Positions 21,696 through 30,408 of a DNA stretch of 64,000 nt are shown one piece after another. This DNA is from Microbacterium bovistercoris (lineage in GTDB: Bacteria; Actinomycetota; Actinomycetes; Actinomycetales; Microbacteriaceae): positions 115,869 to 179,868 of the forward strand of contig NZ_QUAB01000044.1 in assembly GCF_003387575.1 (NCBI RefSeq), written 5' to 3'. Made by a program: the position numbers and the translations under genes. The notes beneath the pieces were generated by a model. That model saw nothing but the letters and a program-made list of their open reading frames with translations, was not told where the DNA came from and searched no databases. Every line of letters begins with the position of its first letter. Position 1 is the first letter of the stretch.

Positions 21696-24383
21696 GTGAC
21701 TTTCGACCTGGCGAGGATCGGCGACGGACTCACGTTCGCCGGCGCACTCGACGACCTGAGCTCTGCGCTCGACGCGAACTCGGCCGTGGTCGTCAGCGCG
21801 CCGCCGGGCACCGGCAAGACCACGCTCGTCCCTCCCCTGCTCGCCTCCCGCACGACGGGGCGGATCATCGTCACGCAGCCCCGCCGGGTCGCCGCCCGCG
21901 CCGCCGCGCGGCGGCTCGCGCAGCTCGACGGCTCGCCGCTCGGCACCCGGGTCGGGTTCACCGTCCGCGGGGAGCGCTCCGTCAGCAGGGACACGCGGGT
22001 CGAGTTCGTCACGGCCGGCGTGTTGCTGCGCCGCACGCTGGATGACCCGGGCCTCGACGGCGTGAACGCCGTCGTCATCGACGAGGTGCACGAGCGCGCC
22101 CTGGAGACCGACCTGCTGATCGGTCTGCTCGGCGAGGTGCGCGAGCTCCGAGAAGATCTGGTGCTGATCGCGATGTCGGCCACACTCGACGCGGCGCGCA
22201 TCGCCGAGGTGATCGGCGACCCGGCCCCTGTCGTGGAGCACACCGTCTCCGCGCATCCGCTCACCGAGCGCTGGGCGCCGAGCCCGGTGCCCCGGCTGGA
22301 CGAGCGCGGCGTCACCCGTGGCTTCCTCGACCATGTCGCCCGCACCGCGGCATCCGGCGCGCGCGAACTCGCCACCGGCGACACGCTGGTCTTCGCACCC
22401 GGCGCGTGGGAGGTCGCCGAGATCGCCCGGCGCCTGCGCGACGAGGCCCGCGGGTTCGACGTGCGCGAGCTGCACGGGCAGATCCCCACCGCCGAGCAGG
22501 ACGCCGTGATCCGCGGCCGGGCGCGGAGCGACGAGCCCCGCATCATCGTGACGACCTCTCTGGCCGAGTCCTCGCTCACCGTGCCCGGTGTGCGCCTGGT
22601 CGTCGACAGCTGCCTGTCGCGTTTCCCGCAGCGCGATGCGGGCCGCGGGATGAGCGGGCTCGTCACCGCCGGCGCCGCACGGTCGTCCTGCGTGCAGCGC
22701 GCCGGACGCGCCACCCGACAGGGGCCAGGCACCGTCATCCGGTGCGTGGACGAGCGCACCTACGCGGCGGCTCCGGCACGCCCCGCGCCCGAGATCGCCA
22801 CGGCGGACCTCACGGATGCTGCGCTGCTGCTGGCCTGCTGGGGTGCGCCGGGCGGGGCGGGGCTGCGACTGATCGATCCGCCGCCCGAAGACGCGCTGGC
22901 CGAGGCGCAGACCGTGCTGCACGATCTCGGCGCGATCGACGACGACGGTCGCGTGACGTCGGAGGGGCGCGCGCTGGCCCGCATCCCCGTCGATCCGCGA
23001 CTCGCGCGCGCACTCGTCGAGGGCAGCGAGCTCGTCGGCGCGCGTCTGGCATCGGAGGTCGTGGCGCTGCTCGGCGGCGACTTCCGCGTGCCCGAGGCCG
23101 ACGTGGCCGCGGCGATCGTCACCCTGCGAGGCGGCCGTGGTCCGGATGCCCGCCGCTGGGCGAAGGAGGCCGAGCGCCTGCGCCGCTTCGCGCCGTCGTC
23201 TCCACACGGTTCCGGTCCCAACGGTTGCGGGTCCGCCGCCGAAACACCCGCAACAGGTGAGACCGGAGCATCAGGGGGACCATCCGCCAGAAGCTCCGGT
23301 CCCAACGGATGCGGGTCCGCCGCAGAAACACCCGCAACGGGTGAGACCGGAACATCAGGGGGATGGGTGCGGGGAAGCGTCGACGACGCGGGCCTCGTGA
23401 TCGGGCTCGCGTTCCCGGGGCGCATCGCCCGACGGGTCGAGCACACCGCCGACGGCGCCGTGTTCCTGCTGGCGTCCGGCACCCGCGCCGGAGTGCGCGG
23501 CGCGCTCGCCGGCGCCGAGTGGCTGGCGGTCGCCGACGTCGCCCGCGCATCCGGCCGGGCCGCTGCCGGCTCCGGCGCGCTCATCCGCGCGGCCGCCGTC
23601 GTCACCGAGCAGCAGGTCGAGCGCGCCGCCAGCCACCTGATCACCGACCGCGTCGAGGCGGAGTTCGTGAACGGCCGCGTCGCCGCACGCCGCGAGCGCA
23701 GGGTCGGCGCGATCGTGCGCGCCTCGGTTCCGGTGCGCGCCACTGCCGACGAGGGGCGCGCAGCCGTGCAGCGCGCCCTGCACCGAGACGGCCTGGGCGT
23801 GTTCACCTGGTCGGATGCCGCAGACGAGCTGCGCCGCCGTCTCGCCCTGCTGCATCGCGCGATCGGATCGCCGTGGCCGGACATGTCGGATGCCGCGCTC
23901 GCCGAGGCCCTCGACACCTGGCTCGGCCCGGAGGTCGACGCCCTCGCCGGCGGAACTCCCGTGGGACGCATCGATCTGGCATCCGCTCTGCGCCGGCTGC
24001 TGCCCTGGCCCGCCGCCGCTGAGTTCGACGCGCTCGTGCCGGAACGGATCGAGGTGCCCAGCGGGTCCCGCATCCGCATCGCCTACCCGCCGCACGACGA
24101 CCCCACCGCCAGGCCGGTGGTCGCGGTGAAGCTGCAGGAGTGCTTCGGCTGGGCCGAGACCCCGCGCCTGGCCGGCGGACGGGAGCCCGTGCTGTTCCAC
24201 CTGCTCTCCCCCGCCGGGCGACCGCTGGCCGTCACCGATGACCTCGCCTCGTTCTGGTCGGGCCCCTACGCACAGGTACGCGCCGAGATGCGCGGCCGGT
24301 ACCCGAAGCATCCGTGGCCCGAGGATCCGTGGGCCGCGGCGCCGACCCGCCACACGAAGAACCGCGCGGCCCGCGAGGGCTGA
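21696..24383 (+). CDS. hrpB: ATP-dependent RNA helicase HrpB (DEAH family)
   Basis: The 895-residue protein has DEAH-box motifs: APPGTGKTT (motif I), TQPRRVAARAAARR (Ia), VIDEVHERAL (II, DEVH), MSATLD (III), TTSLAESSLTVPGVRLVVDS (V) and QRAGRATRQGPG (VI, QRxGRxxR). An HA2-like region and the HrpB-specific C-terminal domain (KLQECFGWAETPRLAGGREP, then FHLLSPAGRPLAVTDDLASF) follow. I chose the GTG at 21696 because the frame upstream of it is not family-like. An unusual in-frame insertion of two 28-residue Gly/Thr/Asn-rich units lies between the HA2-like region and the C-terminal part (23211-23364). The natural role of HrpB in bacteria is poorly known. Confidence 0.93.
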   Translation: MTFDLARIGDGLTFAGALDDLSSALDANSAVVVSAPPGTGKTTLVPPLLASRTTGRIIVTQPRRVAARAAARRLAQLDGSPLGTRVGFTVRGERSVSRDTRVEFVTAGVLLRRTLDDPGLDGVNAVVIDEVHERALETDLLIGLLGEVRELREDLVLIAMSATLDAARIAEVIGDPAPVVEHTVSAHPLTERWAPSPVPRLDERGVTRGFLDHVARTAASGARELATGDTLVFAPGAWEVAEIARRLRDEARGFDVRELHGQIPTAEQDAVIRGRARSDEPRIIVTTSLAESSLTVPGVRLVVDSCLSRFPQRDAGRGMSGLVTAGAARSSCVQRAGRATRQGPGTVIRCVDERTYAAAPARPAPEIATADLTDAALLLACWGAPGGAGLRLIDPPPEDALAEAQTVLHDLGAIDDDGRVTSEGRALARIPVDPRLARALVEGSELVGARLASEVVALLGGDFRVPEADVAAAIVTLRGGRGPDARRWAKEAERLRRFAPSSPHGSGPNGCGSAAETPATGETGASGGPSARSSGPNGCGSAAETPATGETGTSGGWVRGSVDDAGLVIGLAFPGRIARRVEHTADGAVFLLASGTRAGVRGALAGAEWLAVADVARASGRAAAGSGALIRAAAVVTEQQVERAASHLITDRVEAEFVNGRVAARRERRVGAIVRASVPVRATADEGRAAVQRALHRDGLGVFTWSDAADELRRRLALLHRAIGSPWPDMSDAALAEALDTWLGPEVDALAGGTPVGRIDLASALRRLLPWPAAAEFDALVPERIEVPSGSRIRIAYPPHDDPTARPVVAVKLQECFGWAETPRLAGGREPVLFHLLSPAGRPLAVTDDLASFWSGPYAQVRAEMRGRYPKHPWPEDPWAAAPTRHTKNRAAREG
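23211..23364 (+). repeat. Two tandem palindromic repeats inserted in frame in hrpB
   Basis: Two 70-base copies (23211-23280 and 23295-23364) with a period of 84 bases differ at only a few positions. Each contains an inverted repeat built around TGCGGGT and ACCCGCA (9-bp arms GTTGCGGGT/ACCCGCAAC in copy 1) with weaker outer GGTC/GACC arms. Each encodes SGPNGCGSAAETPATGETG plus SGG. The period is a multiple of three, so the helicase frame survives. The composition is unlike the surrounding HrpB sequence, which suggests insertion of a mobile palindromic repeat rather than a native linker. Confidence 0.8.
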
Positions 24384-24422
24384 CTCGAAGGCGGCTCCGA
24401 GAATGTCGCGAGAGGATGCACT

Positions 24423-24998
24423 GTGACCTCCTCGTCCCCGAACCGCTCGCGCCGCCGCGGCATCCTGATCGGCGCGTTCGCGATCTATCTCGTGCTGCTC
24501 GCGTGGGTCGTGCTGTGGAAGCTCGAGGTGCCGTGGATCGGCGACGCCGCGGGCCTCGACAGACGGCTCAAGCTCGTCCCGTTCCTGGCCAGCGGAGACG
24601 CCGACGCGAACTCGCCCATCGAGATGACGATCAATCTCGTGCTCTTCGTGCCCTTCGGGCTGTTCCTCGGCGCCCTCGCGCCGAACTGGTCCTGGTGGCG
24701 GACCGGCCTTGCCGCGCTCGGCGCGAGCCTCGGGCTCGAGATCGTCCAGCACGCGATCTCGACGGGCAGCTTCGACACCGCCGACCTGATCGTCAACACC
24801 GCCGGGGCCCTCCTCGGCTGGGGCGTGTACGTCGTGGTGCGCAGAGCCGCGGGCCCGCGCGCGCCTGTCATCATGTCGCGCCTCTGCATCACGGTGACGG
24901 CGTTCACCCTCGTGGCCGTGGCGGCGTTCGTCGTCTCGCCGTTGCACTACGGTCCGCAGCGAGACGTCGTGGTCGAGCGCACGGGCCCGACCCCCTGA
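24423..24998 (+). CDS. VanZ family membrane protein
   Basis: The 191-residue protein starts at a GTG with GAGAGGAT upstream. It has a hydrophobic helix at about residues 11-31 (ILIGAFAIYLVLLAWVVLWK), then NLVLFVPFGLFLGAL, the conserved VanZ motif, SLGLEIVQHAI (the E-x-x-Q-x-x pattern of VanZ) and DTADLIVNTAGALLGWGVY. A last helix lies near residue 155. VanZ proteins have been linked to teicoplanin tolerance, but most family members have no tested role. It ends four bases before the convergent MFS gene. Confidence 0.9.
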   Translation: MTSSSPNRSRRRGILIGAFAIYLVLLAWVVLWKLEVPWIGDAAGLDRRLKLVPFLASGDADANSPIEMTINLVLFVPFGLFLGALAPNWSWWRTGLAALGASLGLEIVQHAISTGSFDTADLIVNTAGALLGWGVYVVVRRAAGPRAPVIMSRLCITVTAFTLVAVAAFVVSPLHYGPQRDVVVERTGPTP

Positions 24999-25002
24999 GC
25001 CG

Positions 25003-26268
25003 TCACCGCGCGGGCGAGGCCTCGGCAGCGCTCGCCGGCCGGGGATCCTGCTCCGGCAGGCGCCTGACCCGCGGCAGTCGTGAGGCGAGCGCGACGACGA
25101 GCTGGGCGGCGAAGACCACGGCCGCTGCCACCAGGCACCAGTCGAGTCCGGCGAGCGCCGAGATCACCGCGGCCAGTCCGGCCCCGAGCGGACGGGCGCC
25201 ATACGTCGAGACGATCATCAGCGAGGACACCCGCCCGAGCAGCGGCAACGGTGTGACGGCCTGACGCAGCGACGTCGTCGAGATCGCCCACAGCACCGGC
25301 CCGAATCCGAACAGGAAGAACGACGCGAAGACGATCACGGATGAAGGAATCCAGAGCGTCGCCACCAGGACAACCGCCGCGAGAAGACCGCAGATCGGCC
25401 CGACGATCATCAGGACTCCGAGCGGGAGGCGATCCGAAAGCCAGCGCGCGGCGAAGGCGCTGAGCAGGCCTCCGGCGCCGGAGACGCCGAGAGCGATGCC
25501 CACGGTCGCCGGAGTCATTCCGACCCTGTCGATCGCATGCACGACGAAGACCGCCTGCACCAGGAACCAGCCGACGTTGAAGATCATCGAGGTGAGGATC
25601 ATCGGCCGGAGCAGATCGTGCTGGAGTGCGAACCGGAGTCCTTCGCCCAGGCTGCGGAGCGCAGGTTCAGGATGCGTCGCCGCAGGACGATCCGGAAGGG
25701 CGACACCTGTGAGCAGAACGACCGCGGCAGCGCACACGACCGTCGCCACGATGAATGCGGTGCTCGCACCGGCGAGCGACACCAGCGCCCCGCCCAGCGC
25801 GGGCCCCGCGATGTACGCGGTGCTCCGCCCCAGTTCGATCCAGCGGTTCGCGTCGACCAGGCGCTCTCTTTCCACCACTGCCGGCACCGTCGCGGGGACT
25901 GCCACGCTGAACGCGACCGTGCCGATCGCCCCGATCAGGCCGAGGGCGAGGAGCGCGGGGAACGTGAGTGCGTCGAGCAGCAGCAGCGCGACGACGCTCA
26001 GCAGGGTGGCCGTGCGCAGCGCCTCGGCGCCCAGGAGGAAGGGGCGCGGCGAGTGCCGGTCGACCAGCAGCCCGAAGGGCATCGCCAGCAGCAGGAACGG
26101 CAGCGTCTGCGCCACCTGCAGCAGTGCCGTCTCCGTCGCTCCCGCGCCGAGGACGACCACCGCCGCGAGGGGAGCCGCCGCGAGCGCGAGCTGCTCGGCG
26201 GTGAGGGTGAGCGCGCTCGCCGACGACAGGCGGGTGAACGCGGCCGGGAGTGCCGTTCTGCGGGACAT
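25003..26268 (-). CDS. MFS transporter (enterobactin exporter/macrolide efflux-like)
   Basis: The 421-residue protein has about 12 membrane helices and the MFS loop PFGLLVDRHSPRPFLLGAEA after helix 2, plus ARWLSDRLPLGVLMIVGPIC after helix 8. Overall it resembles the MFS_3/EntS group of drug or siderophore exporters. I chose the ATG at 26268 (MSRRTALPAAFTRLSSA) rather than a GTG at 26319, because the family starts a few residues before the first helix. No regulator is adjacent. The substrate cannot be told from sequence. Confidence 0.88.
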   Translation of the reverse strand: MSRRTALPAAFTRLSSASALTLTAEQLALAAAPLAAVVVLGAGATETALLQVAQTLPFLLLAMPFGLLVDRHSPRPFLLGAEALRTATLLSVVALLLLDALTFPALLALGLIGAIGTVAFSVAVPATVPAVVERERLVDANRWIELGRSTAYIAGPALGGALVSLAGASTAFIVATVVCAAAVVLLTGVALPDRPAATHPEPALRSLGEGLRFALQHDLLRPMILTSMIFNVGWFLVQAVFVVHAIDRVGMTPATVGIALGVSGAGGLLSAFAARWLSDRLPLGVLMIVGPICGLLAAVVLVATLWIPSSVIVFASFFLFGFGPVLWAISTTSLRQAVTPLPLLGRVSSLMIVSTYGARPLGAGLAAVISALAGLDWCLVAAAVVFAAQLVVALASRLPRVRRLPEQDPRPASAAEASPAR

Positions 26269-26345
26269 GGATCGATTCCAGCAGCGGAGCGCACCGGATG
26301 CTGGCGGAAATCGGACCACGCACCGTCGGTGTGCGCGTCGCCTCG

Positions 26346-27080
26346 CTACGGTGTGCGGCGGCGCAGCGTCAGGGGCGCGAGGACCAGGAACGCCACGGCG
26401 AACGCGACGACGATGAGCACGGGCTGCCAGACGTCCCAGCCCTCGTCACCGGCCGTCACCGCATTGATGGCGTCGATCGCATGGCTGAGCGGCAGCCAGT
26501 CCGAGATCGCGTAGAGCACGTCGGGCATCTCGTCGCGGGGCATGAACAGCCCGCCCAGGATGATCTGCGGGAACACCAGCACGGGCATGAACTGCACCGC
26601 CTGGAACTCGGTCTGCGCGAACGCGCTCGCCAGCAGCCCCAGCGCGGTGCCGAGCACGGCGTCGACCACCGCGACCAGGCCCAGCTGCCAGAGCGGCCCG
26701 TCCACGGTCAGCCCGCACACGTACACGGCGAACGTCACGGTTATCACGGCCTGCAGCACCGCCATCAGCCCGAACGCCAGCGCGTACCCGAGGATGAAGT
26801 CGGCCTTGCCGAGCGGCGTCGTCATCAGCCGCTCGAGGGTGCCCGACCGCCGCTCGCGCAGCGTCGTGATCGAGGTGATCAGGAACATCACGATGAACGG
26901 GAACAGCGCCAGGATCGCGCCGCCGAACTGGTCGAAGACTCCGTCCTGGTCGGTGAACAACCAGGCGAACAGGCCGACCAGCAGGCTCGGTGCGACCAGC
27001 ATCAGCGCGATCGAGCGCGGATCGTGACGCAGTTGCCCCAGCACGCGCCCGGCGGTCGCGAACATCCGCCGCGGGTTCAC
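26346..27080 (-). CDS. ABC-2 type exporter permease
   Basis: The 244-residue membrane protein has six helices and the ABC-2 signature region RSIALMLVAPSLLVGLFAWLFT, LRERRSGTLERLMTTPLGKADFILGYALA and FPQIILGGLFMPRDEMP. It starts at a GTG whose first bases overlap the TGA of the ATPase gene (GTGA at 27077-27080), so the two are translationally coupled. As with related DrrB-type or YhhJ-type pairs, it likely exports a drug or a lipid-like compound. Confidence 0.92.
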   Translation of the reverse strand: MNPRRMFATAGRVLGQLRHDPRSIALMLVAPSLLVGLFAWLFTDQDGVFDQFGGAILALFPFIVMFLITSITTLRERRSGTLERLMTTPLGKADFILGYALAFGLMAVLQAVITVTFAVYVCGLTVDGPLWQLGLVAVVDAVLGTALGLLASAFAQTEFQAVQFMPVLVFPQIILGGLFMPRDEMPDVLYAISDWLPLSHAIDAINAVTAGDEGWDVWQPVLIVVAFAVAFLVLAPLTLRRRTP

Positions 27081-27838
27081 GACGCTGCTCCCCGCTGCGA
27101 GCGCCTCGTCGGCGGATGCTCCTTCTCGTCCCGCGCGATCAGCGCGAGGAACGCGTCCTCGGCATCCGGTTCGCCGGTGTCCTCCAGCAGCGCTGCCGGC
27201 GTGGTGTCGGCGATCAGCCGGCCGTCGCGCATCAGCAGCAGGCGATCGCAGCGTCGCGCCTCGTCCATCACGTGGCTCGAGACGATCCCGGTGGTTCCGG
27301 CATCCGCGATCCGCCGGAACATGCCCCACAGCTCGCTGCGCAGCACCGGGTCGAGGCCGACCGTCGGCTCGTCGAGCACCACCAGCTCGGGGCCGCCGAG
27401 CAGGGCCGCCCCCAGTGACACCCGGCCCGCCTGACCCCCGCTGAGGTCAGCCACCTGCCGCTTCTCGTGGTCGCGCAGACCGACCTCGTCGAGCACGCGG
27501 TCGACGTCGCCGTGCGGTGCGCCCAGGACGGAGGCGAAGTACTGCAGGTTCTGCCGCACGGTCAGGTCACTGTACACCGCGGCGCCCTGCGTGCCGTATG
27601 CCACCCTGTCCCGCAGCGCGCGCGAGCCGGCAGACTCGCCGAGCACGGTGACCGTGCCGCCCTTCACCTTCTGCACGCCCACGATCGCGCGCAGCAGCGT
27701 GGTCTTGCCGCATCCGCTCGGCCCGAGCAGTCCCGTGATCTCACCGCGCGGGATGGTGAGGTCCAGGCCGTCGAACACGGTGCGGCGCCCGCGCCGCACC
27801 GTCAGTGCGTCGACCGTCACCGCCGCAGCATCCGTCAT
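27077..27838 (-). CDS. ABC exporter ATP-binding protein
   Basis: The 253-residue ATPase has Walker A GPSGCGKTT, Q-loop YGTQGAAVYSDLT, signature LSGGQAGRVSLG, Walker B LVVLDEPTVGLDP and H-loop SSHVMDEA. The signature is LSGGQAGR rather than LSGGQxQR. I chose the ATG at 27838 (MTDAAAVTVDALTVRRG) because the longer in-frame start is Arg/Ala-rich and unlike the family. TATTCA lies just upstream of the ATG and could be a -10 element. It drives the downstream permease. Confidence 0.94.
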   Translation of the reverse strand: MTDAAAVTVDALTVRRGRRTVFDGLDLTIPRGEITGLLGPSGCGKTTLLRAIVGVQKVKGGTVTVLGESAGSRALRDRVAYGTQGAAVYSDLTVRQNLQYFASVLGAPHGDVDRVLDEVGLRDHEKRQVADLSGGQAGRVSLGAALLGGPELVVLDEPTVGLDPVLRSELWGMFRRIADAGTTGIVSSHVMDEARRCDRLLLMRDGRLIADTTPAALLEDTGEPDAEDAFLALIARDEKEHPPTRRSQRGAAS

Positions 27839-27963
27839 GGGTGAATAGTGCGCCCTGCGGACGCGTCGGTCAATGGAGCGCGCCGCATCCGCCGCACGTC
27901 GCCCCGCCGGGGGCTGCCCCGACACGTCGGGGCGACCGCCGCGAACACAATAGGATGGCGCTC

Positions 27964-28230
27964 ATGCTCATCATCGGCCTCATCCTCTTCGGCATGATCA
28001 TCGGCGCCGCCGCCCAGTGGCTGCTCGGCACCAGCAAGGGCAAGAAGGTCGACTGGGCGCTGGCCTGCGCCGCAGGGCTCATCGGCTCGTTCGTCGGCGG
28101 CCTGCTGATCAGCCTGCTCAGCGGCGATGGCCTCGAACTCCGCCCGAGCGGCATCATCGGCTCGCTGGCCGGCGCGGTGATCGTCACCGCGATCTGGGTC
28201 GCCTGGAACCGCAGCCGCGCGAAGAAGTGA
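27964..28230 (+). CDS. GlsB/YeaQ/YmgE family stress-response membrane protein
   Basis: The 88-residue protein is almost all membrane: MLIIGLILFGMIIGAAAQWLL, then LACAAGLIGSFVGGLLISLL, then GSLAGAVIVTAIWVAW, ending with the basic RSRAKK. The Gly-rich helices are typical of the transglycosylase-associated (GlsB) family, linked to envelope stress. I chose the ATG at 27964 because AGGA lies eight bases upstream; the ATG at 27955 overlaps that ribosome site. A palindrome (GCCCCGAC/GTCGGGGC, 27916-27933) lies upstream. The gene ends 18 bases before the convergent sdaA gene. Confidence 0.85.
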   Translation: MLIIGLILFGMIIGAAAQWLLGTSKGKKVDWALACAAGLIGSFVGGLLISLLSGDGLELRPSGIIGSLAGAVIVTAIWVAWNRSRAKK

Positions 28231-28248
28231 CGCGCCGGAGCATTCCGC

Positions 28249-29745
28249 TCAGCACTCGATGACGTTCACAGCGAGGCCGCCCTCGCTGGTCTCCTTGTAC
28301 TTCGTCGACATGTCCAGACCCGTCTGGCGCATGGTCTCGACCACCGCGTCGAGCGACACGTAGTGGTGGCCGTCGCCGCGCAGCGCGAGCCGCGCGGCGG
28401 TCACCGCGGTGGATGCCGCGATCGCGTTGCGCTCGATGCAGGGGATCTGCACCAGCCCGCCGATCGGGTCGCAGGTGAGCCCCAGGTGGTGTTCCATCGC
28501 GATCTCGGCGGCGTTCTCGATCTGGCGGACCGTGCCGCCCATCACGGCGGTCAGGCCGCCGGCGGCCATGGCGCACGCCGAGCCGACCTCGGCCTGGCAG
28601 CCGCCCTCGGCGCCCGAGATCGACGCGTTCGCCTTGAACAGCGATCCGAGCGCGGTCGCCGTGAGCAGGAAACGGCGGATGCCGCGGCGGCGGTTGGCCT
28701 CGGCGACCTCGTCGGGGTCCTCGATCGCGCCGACGGCGACCAGCGAAGCCTCGGCACCGAACCCGAGCAGCGCACTGCCGACCAGCTCTCCGTAGGGAGT
28801 GACGGCATTGCCCGCGCCCAGGCCGGAGTCCGCCAGGAACCGCCACCAGTACATGGCGACGGCCGGCAGGATGCCCGCGGCGCCGTTGGTCGGCGCGGTG
28901 ACGACGCGGCCGCCCGCAGCGTTCTCCTCGTTCACGGCCAGCGCGAACGCGCCCAGCCACTCGCCCGGCACCTGCGGATGCCCGTCCGACTCGACGGCCT
29001 CGAGCTGCTCGCGGATGTCGGATGCCCGCCGCTTGACCTTGAGGATGCCGGGCAGGGTGCCTCCGCTGTGCAGGCCCGCGTCGACGCACGAGTACATGGC
29101 GTCCCAGATCGCGTCCAGGCCGGCCGCGACCTCCGCCTCGCTACGCGTCGCCATCTCGTTGGCACGGGCGATCTCGGCGATCGTCAGACGGTTCTCATCG
29201 CACAGGGCGAGCAGCTCCTCGGCGGTGTCGTACGGGTACGGCTGCACGGCGGCCGAGACCCTCGCCTCCTCGCCGTCGCGACGGATGAAGCCGCCACCGA
29301 TCGAGTAGTAGGTCTGCTCGAGCAGGGGCGCACCCTCGGCGTCGAACGCGTGCAGGGTCATCGCGTTGGGGTGGCCGGGCAGGCGGGTGCGCGGCACGAA
29401 CGACACATCGTCCTTGGTGAACGGGATGCGGCGCTCGCCCGCGAGCAGCAGGTCGCGCCCCTCGGGCCAGTCGCTCCAGAGCGCGCGCACGTCATCGGGA
29501 TCGCAGGTCTCGGGGTGCAGGTCCTGCAGCCCGGCCAGCACGGCGTCCGGCGTTCCGTGGCCCAGGCCGGTCGCTCCCAGCGAGCCGAACAGCTCGCAGG
29601 TGACGCGCTCGACCTTCTCGAGCAGCCCGGCGGCGCGCAGCCGTGCCGCGAAGTCGACTCCGGCCCTCATCGGCCCCACGGTATGGGAGCTCGAGGGTCC
29701 TACACCGATGGAGAACAGGTCGAAAGCCGAGACGTACGCAGTCAC
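28249..29745 (-). CDS. sdaA: L-serine ammonia-lyase (iron-sulfur L-serine dehydratase)
   Basis: The 498-residue single-chain enzyme converts L-serine to pyruvate and ammonia. The beta domain has [20 protein letters not shown] at the start, and the alpha domain holds [34 protein letters not shown] and [18 protein letters not shown], which carry the Cys residues that bind the 4Fe-4S cluster. The length is slightly above the E. coli enzyme. The gene starts with GTG at 29745; a -10-like TACCCT (29752-29757) with GTCACA 18 bases upstream predicts transcription starting on the GTG, so a leaderless mRNA is likely. It provides serine catabolism and detoxification. Confidence 0.96.
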   Translation of the reverse strand: MTAYVSAFDLFSIGVGPSSSHTVGPMRAGVDFAARLRAAGLLEKVERVTCELFGSLGATGLGHGTPDAVLAGLQDLHPETCDPDDVRALWSDWPEGRDLLLAGERRIPFTKDDVSFVPRTRLPGHPNAMTLHAFDAEGAPLLEQTYYSIGGGFIRRDGEEARVSAAVQPYPYDTAEELLALCDENRLTIAEIARANEMATRSEAEVAAGLDAIWDAMYSCVDAGLHSGGTLPGILKVKRRASDIREQLEAVESDGHPQVPGEWLGAFALAVNEENAAGGRVVTAPTNGAAGILPAVAMYWWRFLADSGLGAGNAVTPYGELVGSALLGFGAEASLVAVGAIEDPDEVAEANRRRGIRRFLLTATALGSLFKANASISGAEGGCQAEVGSACAMAAGGLTAVMGGTVRQIENAAEIAMEHHLGLTCDPIGGLVQIPCIERNAIAASTAVTAARLALRGDGHHYVSLDAVVETMRQTGLDMSTKYKETSEGGLAVNVIEC

Positions 29746-29949
29746 CCCTCAAGGGTACGCCGTCGCGCTGTGCCGTGTGACGCATCACCCCCAGGGAATG
29801 TGGGGGTTTCGTCCCGATCCCTTGACCCGCGGATGCCGCGGGCGTTGACTTTCCGCATCCGCCGGTGAGCCCACCGGCGGTGATTCCACCGCGTGACTCT
29901 CCCCAGCGCGAAGTGCGTCCGTCGCACGCTGAATGACAGGAGTGTCGCC

Positions 29950-30402
29950 ATGAGAACCACCTACAAAGTCCTCGCCTACACGATCCTCGTGCTGGTCGCC
30001 GTGCAGGCGGCGATGCATGCCTGGGCCTCGGCGGGGCTGGTCGCCTTCCTCGCCGGAGGCGGGACCATCGACTTCACCTCGGACGCCCCGCCCGCGGTGC
30101 CGGAGTTCCTCGGCATCATCGTGCACGGCATGAACGGCATGTACGTGATCCCGATCGTCGCGATCGTGCTGCTGATCATCTCGTTCTTCGCGAAGATCCC
30201 GGGCGGCACCCGCCGTGCCGCGATCGTGCTGGGGCTGGTGGCGCTGCAGGTCACGCTGGGGATCCTCGCGCACTCGTTGAGCTCCCTCGCCCTGCTGCAC
30301 GGAGCGAACGCCATCCTGCTCGCCTCGTTCGCGTTCTTCGCGGGCTGGCGGGTGTCGCACCCGGCGAAGGCCCCGGCAGCGCAGCAGCCGGCCATGGTCT
30401 GA
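29950..30402 (+). CDS. DUF6220-type four-helix membrane protein
   Basis: The 150-residue protein begins MRTTYKVLAYTILVLVAVQAAM; CAGGAG precedes the ATG at 29950, which supports it over an in-frame GTG at 29893. Four membrane helices are visible (about residues 7-27, 55-80, 92-115 and 118-135). Conserved-looking residues include HAWASAGL, IVHGMNGMYVIPIVA and a HGANAILLASFAF motif, where the two His could bind heme or metal. The next gene, a multicopper oxidase, starts six bases later, so the two act together, possibly in copper handling or electron transfer. Confidence 0.78.
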   Translation: MRTTYKVLAYTILVLVAVQAAMHAWASAGLVAFLAGGGTIDFTSDAPPAVPEFLGIIVHGMNGMYVIPIVAIVLLIISFFAKIPGGTRRAAIVLGLVALQVTLGILAHSLSSLALLHGANAILLASFAFFAGWRVSHPAKAPAAQQPAMV

Positions 30403-30408
30403 CCCACG

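Noticed and set aside
23211..23364. CRISPR array
   Set aside because: Only two repeats, palindromic over their length, coding in frame, with a 14-base spacer and no cas genes.
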